Origin: DAORIO01 sp964384645
GTDB lineage: Bacteria; Patescibacteriota; Minisyncoccia; Phycocordibacterales; UBA9973
Reading direction: 5' to 3'
Assembly (NCBI GenBank): GCA_964384645.1
Contig: CAYLKL010000002.1
Span: 1-64,000, forward strand
Length of the DNA: 64,000 bases
Within the stretch, counting starts at the first letter, position 1, and each line of letters begins with the position of its first letter. Position numbers and translations under genes: made by a program. The notes under the pieces were generated by a model. It ran no database searches. It saw only the letters and a list, made by a program, of their open reading frames with translations, and was not told where the DNA came from. This document shows, one piece after another, positions 33,336 through 41,719 of the stretch.

Positions 33336-34049
33336 ATGCTGGACCCACACAAAGTTGTTTATTGTTTTGTAAGTAAAAAGAAGGAAACTCCATCAACTTA
33401 TACGCTTTATCTTTCCTTATTAGACGACAAACCTATTACGTATTCAGCCGGACAGTGTATAACCGTCTATTTTTCTGATCTTAACGTATCGAGTGGAAAA
33501 ATCTATAGTATCTCAAGTGCACCACATGAATATGAAAATGTATTTTCTATAACGGTCCGTGCAGTTGGAGCGTACTCAAACAAGCTATGCTCTCTTGAAC
33601 TTGGTGATACGATAATGGGTTCAGTACCGTATGGATGCTTTAATCCACCTGAGGACAACCTCAGTCTTGTCATGATGGCAGGAGGTATAGGTATTACACC
33701 CTTTAGAAGCATAATTTTTGATAGTCTATTTTGTAAACAACAGAGAAAATTACTACTTTTTCATAGCAGTCAGACATTGGAAGAGTGTATATTTAGAAAT
33801 GATTTTAGATTAGCACAAGAACAAAACAAATCCCTACAAACAAAGATATTCATTACACGAGAGAATGAACATCATCCGCATATTACAAAAAGGAGAATCA
33901 ACACACACGATATTGAACTAATTAAGTCAGAGTACCCGGAGTCTATATATATGATTTCTGGATCTGTCTCATTTGTGAGAAATCAGTACCAAAACCTTGT
34001 CGAATTGGGTGTTGCCAAACAACTTATACAGACGGAGACTTGCATGTAA
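33336..34049 (+). CDS. Ferredoxin/flavodoxin-NAD(P)H reductase-like protein
   Basis: 237 residues. The FAD-binding barrel has KIYSISSAPHEYEN (the RxYSxxS-type motif) and the NAD(P) domain has MMAGGIGITPFRSI. The C-terminus SGSVSFVRNQYQNLVELGV is also typical. It has no 2Fe-2S domain. It probably feeds electrons from NAD(P)H to the neighbouring flavoprotein or to the nitrite/NO pathway. Confidence 0.82.
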   Translation: MLDPHKVVYCFVSKKKETPSTYTLYLSLLDDKPITYSAGQCITVYFSDLNVSSGKIYSISSAPHEYENVFSITVRAVGAYSNKLCSLELGDTIMGSVPYGCFNPPEDNLSLVMMAGGIGITPFRSIIFDSLFCKQQRKLLLFHSSQTLEECIFRNDFRLAQEQNKSLQTKIFITRENEHHPHITKRRINTHDIELIKSEYPESIYMISGSVSFVRNQYQNLVELGVAKQLIQTETCM

Positions 34050-34136
34050 AGGATGAATAGGTGACCAAAAACTGGTTTTTGGAAGCTATACAAATAAAAA
34101 ATCGCTGCTAGTGGGAGTTTTTTATTCCTAAATCTG

Positions 34137-34208
34137 TGACCCTACAGAGAATCGAACTCTGATTACCGCCTTGAAAAGGCGATGTCCTAACCGTTAGACG
34201 ATAGGGCC
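34137..34208 (-). tRNA. tRNA-Glu (anticodon TTC)
   Basis: On the minus strand: acceptor GGCCCTA with TAGGGTC, anticodon stem TCGCC/GGCGG around TTTTCAA (anticodon TTC), T-stem CAGAG/CTCTG with loop TTCGATT. The discriminator is A, and CCA is not encoded. Its 3' end coincides with a 15-bp direct repeat found again at 24002-24016. Confidence 0.95.
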
Positions 34209-34222
34209 ATAGTATTTTGTTT

Positions 34223-34365
34223 TTAAGGACACCGCCTTTGCATTTTGACTTGAAAAGGCTTACCTTATTGTCTCATAAATATCGACAACTCCTTCGTGCC
34301 TCAGGACCAGATAAAAAGTAAAGCAGATTACTTTTTATTCCAATAACCGTTACGATAGGGCCATA
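34223..34365 (-). repeat. Degenerate tRNA-Glu copy with inserted hairpins (element R4)
   Basis: Directly before tRNA-Glu on the minus strand lies a broken copy in the same orientation. It begins GGCCCTATCGT-AACGGTTA (34344-34362), then an insertion with an 11-bp hairpin (34311-34321 with 34328-34338) whose loop again contains GCAG, then GCCTTTTCAAG and GGCGGTGTCC split by an 11-base insert. T-arm and 3' acceptor are missing, so it cannot be a working tRNA. The remaining bases up to 34496 show no gene. Confidence 0.65.
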
Positions 34366-34496
34366 TATTTACAAGTAATAAAATAACATAATTTTGAAGC
34401 TAAAGCAAGAAAAAAGGTCAAAACAGCAGGGAGGTGTACCGATTGCCAACTATAAATTTAAGTGGTAAAGTAATCAAAACTTAAACAACTAAACAT

Positions 34497-35015
34497 ATGG
34501 CAAATATATTTGTAGTATTCTCCAAAGTTATCCACGAAGGATACGAAGATGACTTTATTGTAATTGATGAAGCAACTTTTTCAACCATAAGTAATCCTCG
34601 TAACACCTTTTTTAGTGTAAATATTTTTATAGGATTATTGGAAGGGGATGTTGATTCATTAACAAAATCTTTGATTGATATAATAGTTAGTCAAATAAAA
34701 GAAAATGAAAATAGAGAAAATTTTATTATTATTGTGCCAGTAAATGAAGTTCAATTTGAACACTTCAAAGATAGGAAACTTTTTCTAAAAAATCAGCATA
34801 ATTTAGAAAAAGAAATTTTTGCAACAACTAAGTTAAATGATCTGAATGTTAAATTCCACAAAGAAGACGACTTTGTCAGAATTATTGGTAAAGAAAAACT
34901 TTTTATTTGCAAAGCATTTGGATATCCTGATGTAACATTTCCTTATCCAAAAGAGGAAATAAAGCAAATAACCGAAAAACCTGAATTGATTTTATCTCTG
35001 TACAACTCCGCCTAG
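34497..35015 (+). CDS. Protein of unknown function
   Basis: 172 residues, soluble, alternating beta and alpha pattern (IFVVFSKVIH, FIIIVPVNEVQF, VRIIGKEKLFI). Not recognised. It is a single-gene unit just outside the tRNA-Glu end of the island, with a terminator directly after the stop codon. Confidence 0.62.
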   Translation: MANIFVVFSKVIHEGYEDDFIVIDEATFSTISNPRNTFFSVNIFIGLLEGDVDSLTKSLIDIIVSQIKENENRENFIIIVPVNEVQFEHFKDRKLFLKNQHNLEKEIFATTKLNDLNVKFHKEDDFVRIIGKEKLFICKAFGYPDVTFPYPKEEIKQITEKPELILSLYNSA

Positions 35016-35030
35016 TGCGGAGTTTTTTTT
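35004..35030 (+). terminator. Terminator after the gene at 34497
   Basis: AACTCCGC / GCGGAGTT stem with a 5-base loop and eight T. Confidence 0.9.
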
Positions 35031-35742
35031 ATGCAGGTGTGCTTTCAGTTTCGACTTCTCTAACTTCAACGATTTCAGTAGGAGCTTCTTCAACTATTGG
35101 CATGATTCGGCCTGAAATTTGACGATAGTACTTTGCAAGCATCAATTGAGACAAAGGAATAGAAGCCAAAAGTCCAATACCGAGTAGTAGTGCACCCAAA
35201 ATGTTTATACCTAAAATCAAAAAGAATAATGTGATTGTTTTTCCATTTCTGTTTTTTGTTATTGAGTAGCTAGTTTTTATGGATTTCCAAGCCGTTGCGT
35301 CTGTGTCGACAATTATCATATTTGAAAACATAAGTCGTGGAATGACAAAGAATAAAAAGACGATAATTAATCCAGCGATTATAAAAGGTGACAACAATGG
35401 TGCTTTGAACAAGAACAGAACACTAATAAGCGCAATTGGAATAGTGACCATTATAGACATCAAGATAATCATCAAGAAATACTTAAAGAACTTATCTTTT
35501 TGACTAATTAATGTTTTTATATCTGGTTTTTCATTGTCCAATATGTCCAAAGATATTTTTATAGAACCCATTTGTAAAATTATGTTCAAAACAAAAGCTA
35601 AAAGAGCCAAAAGTGCGACTTTTGTTTGCCCGACAAAAGAAAAAATTCCTAGTATTAAAGTTACTAAAATTAGCAGTTTGTAATTTGTTTTAAAAAGCGC
35701 CCATGATTCTTTTAAGTTTTGTCTAAGTGATATTTTTTCCAT
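35029..35742 (-). CDS. Multi-pass membrane protein of unknown function
   Basis: 237 residues with about five or six membrane helices and an acidic C-terminal tail (about 25 residues, EEAPTEIVEVREVETESTPA). The N-terminal RQNLKESWALFKTNYKLLIL pattern resembles DUF975/UPF0259-type membrane proteins, but the match is weak. Convergent with the gene at 34497. Confidence 0.65.
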   Translation of the reverse strand: MEKISLRQNLKESWALFKTNYKLLILVTLILGIFSFVGQTKVALLALLAFVLNIILQMGSIKISLDILDNEKPDIKTLISQKDKFFKYFLMIILMSIMVTIPIALISVLFLFKAPLLSPFIIAGLIIVFLFFVIPRLMFSNMIIVDTDATAWKSIKTSYSITKNRNGKTITLFFLILGINILGALLLGIGLLASIPLSQLMLAKYYRQISGRIMPIVEEAPTEIVEVREVETESTPA

Positions 35743-35784
35743 AATATTTTAATTATATAATAATTCTCTTTACTTTATAACTTT

Positions 35785-36822
35785 CTACTCATTTTCTGGT
35801 TTGTCGAGGGCAATAGTTTCTATATCTATACCAGTTCCAGCAATACGCATAACATCCTTGTCGACTTTCTTTAATTCCTTATTTGAAGCATTAAAGTGAT
35901 TGATAGTTGTCCCCAAAGAGGCTCCGAGCTTTGCATGATACTCTTCGTAGCTCTTCCAATGCTTTCCAAGCTCGCCAACACGCTTGATGATGCCTTTTGC
36001 ACTTTCCTCAATCTTTAGCGCCCTAAGCCCTTGCAGAACTGTCTGAAGGTATGCCAAAAACGAAGTAGGGGAAACAATAATGACTTTGTACTTTCCAGCC
36101 GCTCTTTGAATCAGGTTTTCAGTATCCTCACCCTGTATTGCTCCTATTTTGTTTATAAGTAGATCATAATAAATAGCTTCATGGGGAATAAACATAAAAG
36201 CAAAATCCATCGTTCCTTCATTTGGGCGAATATACTTTGCTGTTTCCATTATTCTGTTTTTCAGATCATTTACAAAAACTTTTTCAAGTCTATCTTTCTC
36301 TTGTTGATCGTTTGTCTCAATTATTCGATTGTAGTTTTCAAGAGAAAATTTTGAATCAATCGGTATTATCTGATCTTTTATTCGCACAATAGCGTCGACA
36401 ATTTCTCCATCAGCAAATTTGTATTGCATTTCAAAGCTTTCTGGGGGCAGAGCATTTTTCAAAAGTGTTTCTAGGTAATATTCACCCAATATTCCACGTT
36501 GCTTTGGGTTTTTTAATATATCTTGCAAGCTTTTTAATTGCTCTGTAAAAGAAACGACTTGTTTGTTGGTTTCATCAAGTCTCGTGAGTCTTTCAGTAAT
36601 GTCGCGAATAATTTCTTGAGAGTTTCGACTTTGGTGCATTAGATTTTCACGCATACTTTTGTCACTTTCTCCGAGTTTTGTGTCTATTGTATTTCGTAGG
36701 TCATTGATTTGATTTATCAGCAAATTCAAACCCGTCCCGTCAGTTTTCGGGCCTGCGCGTTTGAATAAAAAGGCAACAATGAGACCTAAAATAATTCCCC
36801 CCAAAATATATAAAGCAATCAT
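35785..36822 (-). CDS. rmuC: RmuC-family DNA recombination protein
   Basis: 345 residues. An N-terminal membrane anchor (LGGIILGLIVAFLFK), then a coiled coil (residues 35-110) and the conserved nuclease-like RmuC domain: QRGILGEYYLETLLKNALPP, DGEIVDAIVRIKDQIIPIDSKFSLENY and FMFIPHEAIYYDLL. RmuC limits inversions at short repeats in E. coli. Single gene on the minus strand. Confidence 0.9.
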   Translation of the reverse strand: MIALYILGGIILGLIVAFLFKRAGPKTDGTGLNLLINQINDLRNTIDTKLGESDKSMRENLMHQSRNSQEIIRDITERLTRLDETNKQVVSFTEQLKSLQDILKNPKQRGILGEYYLETLLKNALPPESFEMQYKFADGEIVDAIVRIKDQIIPIDSKFSLENYNRIIETNDQQEKDRLEKVFVNDLKNRIMETAKYIRPNEGTMDFAFMFIPHEAIYYDLLINKIGAIQGEDTENLIQRAAGKYKVIIVSPTSFLAYLQTVLQGLRALKIEESAKGIIKRVGELGKHWKSYEEYHAKLGASLGTTINHFNASNKELKKVDKDVMRIAGTGIDIETIALDKPENE

Positions 36823-36959
36823 GTTTAGAATTATAACAGATTAACAAAGAGGAAATTGCCAACATTGACACATGTCTTTGTTTAATAAATAATACGAAAA
36901 ATCTTAAACAATATACCCATGAAGAATATTCTAATTTATTTGCAATGTTTTTACTATAA

Positions 36960-37235
36960 CAGATTCACCTTACTAGGCTTTTTTTCATTAATCATCTTAT
37001 TATTCTTGCACTATTATGGATCATTATTGCCAACTACCCTAGATTGTTCACTACTGAAGATTCTTTGTTCTTTTTCTTCGAGTTCATGTTTGGGGGGTAC
37101 ATTATTTGCAAGAGAAACTTATATATGTTACATAAGAACAAGAAAAAGTTTGAATCTTTATGGATCAAGACTCATTCAGCACAAGTCACCTTATACGACG
37201 TATTGTTCAATTACGGGTTACGATTTAGCTATTAA
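36960..37235 (+). pseudogene. Possible broken small membrane protein gene
   Basis: A frame without a clear start (IHLTRLFFINHLIILALLWI, then ANYPRLFTTEDSLF, ending NYGLRFSY) runs into the terminator at 37234. Just upstream the same frame has a stop at 36957-36959 preceded by a protein-like stretch. A competing frame starting at 36919 looks less natural. A decayed gene for a two-helix membrane protein is the simplest reading. Confidence 0.3.
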
Positions 37236-37264
37236 GCATTGGAAGAAATACCAATGCTTTTTTT
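37234..37264 (+). terminator. Terminator (bidirectional)
   Basis: AAGCATTGG / CCAATGCTT stem with an 8-base loop, T-run on the right. Confidence 0.8.
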
Positions 37265-37982
37265 ATTTCTTTAAATAATATTCAAGTGTATAAATCCAAT
37301 CTTCTTCTCCTGTTGGCGCTTTTAGTTTTTCATCTAATAGCCATTTTAGATATCCGGAGTCAATTTTTGCTATTTCTTCAACGGTTTTACCTTTATGCTT
37401 TCCAAAATTTATCCTTTTCATCAAAAGTGGTTTTTCCGTAATTTCTATCATTTTTTCAATAGTTTCGTTCCAAGATAAATTATCTTCTTTTTGAATTTTT
37501 GAAAAAAGTCGCTCAAATAATTTTTCTAGAACCAAAACATCACCAAGCGCATCGTGAGCAACAGCTTCAATTTCAATTCCCAAAAAATATCTCAAATATT
37601 GAAGTCGATAAGAAGATATTTTTTCTTCTGTATCTAAAAATCTTGACACCTTCAATGTGCAAATATATTTTTCAGGAATCAAGCCTTCTTTTTTAAACAT
37701 CGCCAAATCAAACTGCGCGTTATGAGCAACAAAAATAATATTTGGATCGTGAGCCATTTTATGAAGTTCGTCGAACATTTTTGAATATTTAAACTCTGGT
37801 TTGTCCGCAACCATTTTAGTAGTTATGTGGTGCACTGCCATAGATTCAAATGAAATAGGAATTTCGGGTTTAAAAAGCTCATTCCCGGTCTTTTCACCAA
37901 TTTTATAAGCAACTTGTATTAGACGATCCTTTTCTTCATTGCCCGTTGTCTCTGTATCAAAAAATAGAATTTTATGCTCCAT
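37263..37982 (-). CDS. DnaQ-like 3'-5' exonuclease with C-terminal DUF3820-type domain
   Basis: 239 residues. DEDDh exonuclease motifs: FFDTETTG (residues 8-15), VAHNAQFDLAMF, and AHDALGDVLVLEKLF. A C-terminal domain (INFGKHKGKTVEEIAKIDSG, then YLKWLLDE) resembles the small domain of exodeoxyribonuclease X. It may proofread or trim DNA ends. The -10 box TATACT lies 6 bases before its ATG on the minus strand, inside the inverted repeat of the adjacent element. Confidence 0.85.
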   Translation of the reverse strand: MEHKILFFDTETTGNEEKDRLIQVAYKIGEKTGNELFKPEIPISFESMAVHHITTKMVADKPEFKYSKMFDELHKMAHDPNIIFVAHNAQFDLAMFKKEGLIPEKYICTLKVSRFLDTEEKISSYRLQYLRYFLGIEIEAVAHDALGDVLVLEKLFERLFSKIQKEDNLSWNETIEKMIEITEKPLLMKRINFGKHKGKTVEEIAKIDSGYLKWLLDEKLKAPTGEEDWIYTLEYYLKK

Positions 37983-37985
37983 GAG

Positions 37986-38453
37986 TTTAGTATATTAGTA
38001 AATTAGTAATTAGTATACTAGTAATGTGAATAGTTTTTTATGATAAAATTGTAACATGCAAGTCCATCAATACGAAAAATTGACGGTATGGCAGAAATCT
38101 ATGGATTTAGTCGAAGAAGTGTATAGATTAACTGATAAATTTCCTAAGTCTGAATTATACGGACTAGTCTCTCAAATGCGTCGATGCGCCATATCAATAC
38201 CATCAAATATAGCTGAAGGAAGCCGTCGAAAAACATCTAAAGATTTTAGTCAATTTTTAGCAATAGCTTTTGGATCTGGAGGCGAACTCGAGACCCAGAA
38301 TAAAATCGCTCTAAGATTAAATTTCTTAAACGAACTAGAATACCGAACAATCGACACCTTGCTTCAAGAAGTTATGAAAATGCTGAACAAATTAATACAA
38401 TACAATCAGAATAAAGTCTAATTTACTAACATACTAATTACTAATATACTAAA
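37986..38453. mobile_element. Cassette-like element: four-helix gene between 16-bp inverted repeats
   Basis: TTTAGTATATTAGTAA at 37986-38001 and its exact reverse complement at 38438-38453 frame one gene. Both repeats continue inward with related TTAGTA-type units. Each end carries an outward-facing TATACT that lies 6 bases before the neighbouring start codon (37982 on minus, 38457 on plus). No transposase is present. Whether it moves is an inference. Confidence 0.5.
38056..38421 (+). CDS. Four-helix-bundle protein (23S rRNA intervening-sequence family)
   Basis: 121 residues. YEKLTVWQKSMDLVEEVYRL, FPKSELYGLVSQMRRCAISI, then PSNIAEGSRRKT are the signature of the S23/IVS family, also related to Avd of diversity-generating retroelements. 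Members form pentameric barrels that can bind nucleic acid; the cellular role is unknown. Here the gene is the only content of an inverted-repeat-bounded segment. Confidence 0.9.
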   Translation: MQVHQYEKLTVWQKSMDLVEEVYRLTDKFPKSELYGLVSQMRRCAISIPSNIAEGSRRKTSKDFSQFLAIAFGSGGELETQNKIALRLNFLNELEYRTIDTLLQEVMKMLNKLIQYNQNKV

Positions 38454-38456
38454 TAT

Positions 38457-38909
38457 ATGCAAGATAAGATAAAACAGCTTATTGTGGAGGCTATAAGGGC
38501 CAAAAACCAAGTAGAACTAGATACTTTACGTTCTATTAGTTCTGCGTTCACAAATGAGCTCGTGGCTCTAAAAAGAACACCTCAAGACAAGCTAACTGAC
38601 GAGGAGGCTCTAAAAGTTATCCAAAGAATCGCGAAACAAAGAAAAGAGTCTATTGCTTCGTTTGAAGCCGGAGGAAGAAGTGACTTAGTTGAAGTAGAAA
38701 AGGAACAATATAAAGTTTTAGAGCAATTTTTACCTCAAATGATGAGCGAAGAAGAGGTAGAAAAAGCCGTAAAAGCCAAGCTTGAAAGTATGGGAGAAAT
38801 AGACAAATCAAAATCAGGACAGATTGTTGGAATGTGCATGAAAGAACTGGCGGGTAAAGCAGACGGGAATTTGGTCAAAGAAATTGTAAATAAAATTATT
38901 AATTCGTAA
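38457..38909 (+). CDS. GatB/YqeY-domain protein
   Basis: 150 residues. The YqeY fold is shown by LDTLRSISSAFTNELVALKR and EQFLPQMMSEEEVEKAV ... SKSGQIVGMCMKELAGKADG. The domain is shared with the C-terminus of GatB and is thought to bind tRNA. The start codon is 6 bases after a TATACT box, so it is probably leaderless. Confidence 0.9.
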   Translation: MQDKIKQLIVEAIRAKNQVELDTLRSISSAFTNELVALKRTPQDKLTDEEALKVIQRIAKQRKESIASFEAGGRSDLVEVEKEQYKVLEQFLPQMMSEEEVEKAVKAKLESMGEIDKSKSGQIVGMCMKELAGKADGNLVKEIVNKIINS

Positions 38910-38919
38910 TTATTTTTAT

Positions 38920-39264
38920 ATGAAAATTGTTTTACATTGGTTAATACTTACAATCGCCATATTTGTTGTACCTTATGCAATAAATGGAATTGGCGTTGAT
39001 AGTATTATAGTTGCAGTTATAGTTGCTGCTGTACTTGGATTTATCAATACTGTCATTAGACCTGTCATTGGGCTTTTGACCTTACCATTAAATATAATAA
39101 CTTTCGGTTTATTTTCTCTGATTTTAAACGGTTTGTTTTTTTGGTTTACCGCAAAAATAATTGACGGCTTTGATGTTGCTTCATTTTCTGCCGCATTTTG
39201 GGGAGCACTTATCGTTTCAGTATTAAACTGGCTGGGTTCAAAATTTATTCCTAGTAACGACTAA
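38920..39264 (+). CDS. Four-helix membrane protein (phage-holin-like family)
   Basis: 114 residues with four membrane helices. The segment GFINTVIRPVIGLLTLPLNI followed by TFGLFSLILNGLFFW is characteristic of the 'phage holin family/Mycobacterial 4 TMS' group. Despite the name it is common in chromosomes and its function is unknown. Same orientation as its neighbours, 10 bases after yqeY. Confidence 0.85.
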   Translation: MKIVLHWLILTIAIFVVPYAINGIGVDSIIVAVIVAAVLGFINTVIRPVIGLLTLPLNIITFGLFSLILNGLFFWFTAKIIDGFDVASFSAAFWGALIVSVLNWLGSKFIPSND

Positions 39265-39265
39265 T

Positions 39266-40159
39266 ATGTTTTTCCAAAAATCAGTAATTGTTGCTCACGA
39301 CGGATCATTCCACACAGACGATGTTTTTGCCTGTGCCACTTTATCTTTGTTTTTAGAAAAGGAAAAAAAGAATTTTAAAATAATTAGAACTAGAAAGCCC
39401 GAAAAAATAGCTGAAGGCGATTTTGTTGTAGACGTCGGATCTGTTTACGATGAAGAAAAAAATCGTTTTGATCATCACCAAACTGGAGGTGCAGGAAAAA
39501 GGGAAAACGGCATTCCATACGCATCGTTTGGCCTTGTGTGGAAAAAATATGGAAAGGAAATTTGTGAAAGTGATCGAGTGGCAAAAGAAATAGACAACCT
39601 TTTGGTTTCATCGATTGATGCCGTTGATAATGGTTTTGATTTGTATACTCAGAAGGTAAAAGGCGTGATGAGTTTTAGTGTTGGGGATACAATTAATTTT
39701 TTATTTAATGATGGCGAGAAAGATAAAAATTTTTTACAAGCTGTAAATTTTGCTAAAAAAGTCCTAAGTAATATTATAAGTAGTATCAACCGTTCTGTTT
39801 CAAGAAGAGAAAAAGTTGAAAGTGCTTATAAAGAATCTACTGATAAAAAAATTGTTATTGTAAAAGATAGAGTTACTCGAGGAGATATATGGCTTGCTCT
39901 TGTAAATTTCGAGGAGCCATTATTTGCCATTTTTCAAGGTTTAAATGATGACGATTGGAATATTGTCGCAAATAGAATAAATATGGACTCATTTATGAGC
40001 CGAAAACCCTTCCCGGCTTCTTGGGGTGGTCTTGAGCAAGAAAATTTAGCGCGCATAACAGAAGTGCCAGACGCTATCTTTTGCCACCGATCTTTATTTT
40101 TAGCAAAAGCAAAATCACTAGATGGAGCTATTAAACTTGCGCAAAAAGCGTTAGAATAA
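39266..40159 (+). CDS. MYG1-family exonuclease/hydrolase
   Basis: 297 residues. Metal-binding motifs of the DHH-like MYG1 family: VAHDGSFHTDDVFACATL (HxGxFHxDD), VVDVGSVYD and RFDHHQTG (DHH). The C-terminal part (ARITEVPDAIFCHRSLFLAK) is also typical. Eukaryotic MYG1 is a 3'-5' RNA exonuclease. It starts 2 bases after the previous stop. Confidence 0.88.
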   Translation: MFFQKSVIVAHDGSFHTDDVFACATLSLFLEKEKKNFKIIRTRKPEKIAEGDFVVDVGSVYDEEKNRFDHHQTGGAGKRENGIPYASFGLVWKKYGKEICESDRVAKEIDNLLVSSIDAVDNGFDLYTQKVKGVMSFSVGDTINFLFNDGEKDKNFLQAVNFAKKVLSNIISSINRSVSRREKVESAYKESTDKKIVIVKDRVTRGDIWLALVNFEEPLFAIFQGLNDDDWNIVANRINMDSFMSRKPFPASWGGLEQENLARITEVPDAIFCHRSLFLAKAKSLDGAIKLAQKALE

Positions 40160-40163
40160 AATC

Positions 40164-40670
40164 ATGGGACAAGAAAGTTTAAATTTTGAAGAAATAAAAG
40201 AACCACGTATTTCAAAAACTCCTAGTATTACAAAAAATATTTCTAACTCTGAAATTGCTCAGGCTAGAGAATTACAAGTGCGTCTTTCAAAAGAAAATAA
40301 ATATAAGTTTATAGAAGATGTACCTGATTTTGAAAAGAAATTAAAAAAGTACAAATTAAATGAACTCGTTAACGAAAAAAGTGAAAATAAAAAACTATTT
40401 TTTTATGACAGTATGCAAGCGGCAATGCTCGTTAGAGATATAAACGATGAATTTGGAGACAGAACTGCTATTTACAAAGACTCGACAGATCCCTACGGAA
40501 GAAGAGGGTTTTCTGTAAATATATCAAAACCATTTAGGGCTGAATTTGAAGAAATTTTAGACACCGAAGGAAGGATACTACCAAACAGAGAAAATGTTGT
40601 GGATTTAGTTAAACCAAAAGAAAACGAGACTTTTGAGGAAGATTTTGGTAGTCTTCAGAAGGCTTCATAA
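40164..40670 (+). CDS. Protein of unknown function
   Basis: 168 residues, soluble and charged, helical in the first half; a compact segment FFYDSMQAAMLVRDINDEFG and a C-terminal acidic tail. Not recognised. It sits between MYG1 and obgE with 4- and 5-base gaps, clearly in the same operon. Confidence 0.68.
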   Translation: MGQESLNFEEIKEPRISKTPSITKNISNSEIAQARELQVRLSKENKYKFIEDVPDFEKKLKKYKLNELVNEKSENKKLFFYDSMQAAMLVRDINDEFGDRTAIYKDSTDPYGRRGFSVNISKPFRAEFEEILDTEGRILPNRENVVDLVKPKENETFEEDFGSLQKAS

Positions 40671-40675
40671 AATAT

Positions 40676-41671
40676 ATGGCATTTATAGACGAACTAAAAT
40701 TTAAAGCGAAGGCAGGACGCGGTGGAGACGGCGTTGTTCGATGGCGACAAGAGAAATTTATAGCCAAAGGTGGACCAAACGGGGGAGACGGTGGACGAGG
40801 TGGTGATATTATCATCGAGGCTGTTCGTGATGTTGGGGCACTAAACCACATAAAAGGAAAAGTTGAATTTGAGGCTGAAAATGGCTTTCCGGGGGAAGGC
40901 GCAAGTCGTCACGGAGCAAATGGTGAATCTTTGGTTATCAAAGTCCCTGTTGGATCTGTTGTTATAAACTTAGATACTGGTTGGGAATATGAGTTTACAG
41001 AGGTAGGTCAACAAGAAACTGTCCTAACAGGCGGGGGTGGAGGGCGTGGAAACGAGCACTTCAAAAGCTCCACAAACCAAGCACCTAGGCAAGCTACAAA
41101 AGGACGTCCGGGAGGCGAAGCGAAATTCAAAGTTGAACTCAGGCTTTTTGCCGATCTTGGACTTGTCGGATTCCCAAATGCTGGAAAAAGTTCTTTGATT
41201 AACGCACTCACAAATACAAAATCAAAAGTAGGGGATTATGCTTTTACAACACTCGACCCAAACTTGGGAGATTTCTTCGGGCACATAATTGCCGATATTC
41301 CGGGAGTTATTGAAGGTGCTCACGAAGGAAAAGGCTTAGGATCAAAATTTCTCCGACATATTATGCGAACGAAAATGCTGGCTCATTTAATTTCATTTGA
41401 AAATGCGTTGACTGGTGGCGCAACTGGAATGACAAAAGCTTACAAAGCAATTCGTGAAGAATTGAAACAATATGGAAAAGGGCTAACTGAAAAAGATGAA
41501 ATTATAATACTGACAAAGACTGACGTAGTCGATATAAAAATAATTGATCGTGAATTAAAGAAATTCCAAAAAATATCTAAAAAAGTTTTTACAATTTCAT
41601 TGTATGACGATAAGTCTGTAAAAGATTTAACCAAAAACATTTCGCAAATATTGGACGACAAAAAGAAATAA
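40676..41671 (+). CDS. obgE: GTPase Obg/CgtA
   Basis: 331 residues. Glycine-rich Obg fold (FKAKAGRGGDGVVRWRQEKF, GGPNGGDGGRGGDI), then the GTPase domain with G1 GFPNAGKSSL, G3 DIPGVIEGAHEGKGLG and G4 TKTD. It takes part in 50S assembly and stress signalling. The C-terminal OCT domain of many Obg proteins is missing, as often seen. Last gene of its operon. Confidence 0.97.
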   Translation: MAFIDELKFKAKAGRGGDGVVRWRQEKFIAKGGPNGGDGGRGGDIIIEAVRDVGALNHIKGKVEFEAENGFPGEGASRHGANGESLVIKVPVGSVVINLDTGWEYEFTEVGQQETVLTGGGGGRGNEHFKSSTNQAPRQATKGRPGGEAKFKVELRLFADLGLVGFPNAGKSSLINALTNTKSKVGDYAFTTLDPNLGDFFGHIIADIPGVIEGAHEGKGLGSKFLRHIMRTKMLAHLISFENALTGGATGMTKAYKAIREELKQYGKGLTEKDEIIILTKTDVVDIKIIDRELKKFQKISKKVFTISLYDDKSVKDLTKNISQILDDKKK

Positions 41672-41682
41672 ATTGTGAATAT

Positions 41683-41708
41683 AAAAACCCCCTGCGTAAG
41701 GGGGTTTT
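41683..41708 (+). terminator. Bidirectional terminator after obgE
   Basis: AAAACCCCC / GGGGGTTTT stem with loop TGCGTAA. Confidence 0.9.
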
Positions 41709-41719
41709 AAAGTTAATAG

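Noticed and set aside
34223..34365. Second functional tRNA-Glu
   Set aside because: T-arm and 3' acceptor strand are missing and the arms are broken by insertions.
36919..37278. 119-codon frame starting MKNILIYLQCFYYNRF
   Set aside because: It runs through the terminator at 37234 and shows cysteine/serine-rich nonsense in its second half; the other frame that ends before the terminator looks more like protein.
38920..39264. Evidence of a prophage from the holin-like gene
   Set aside because: This four-helix family is common in non-phage chromosomes, and the neighbours are housekeeping genes.
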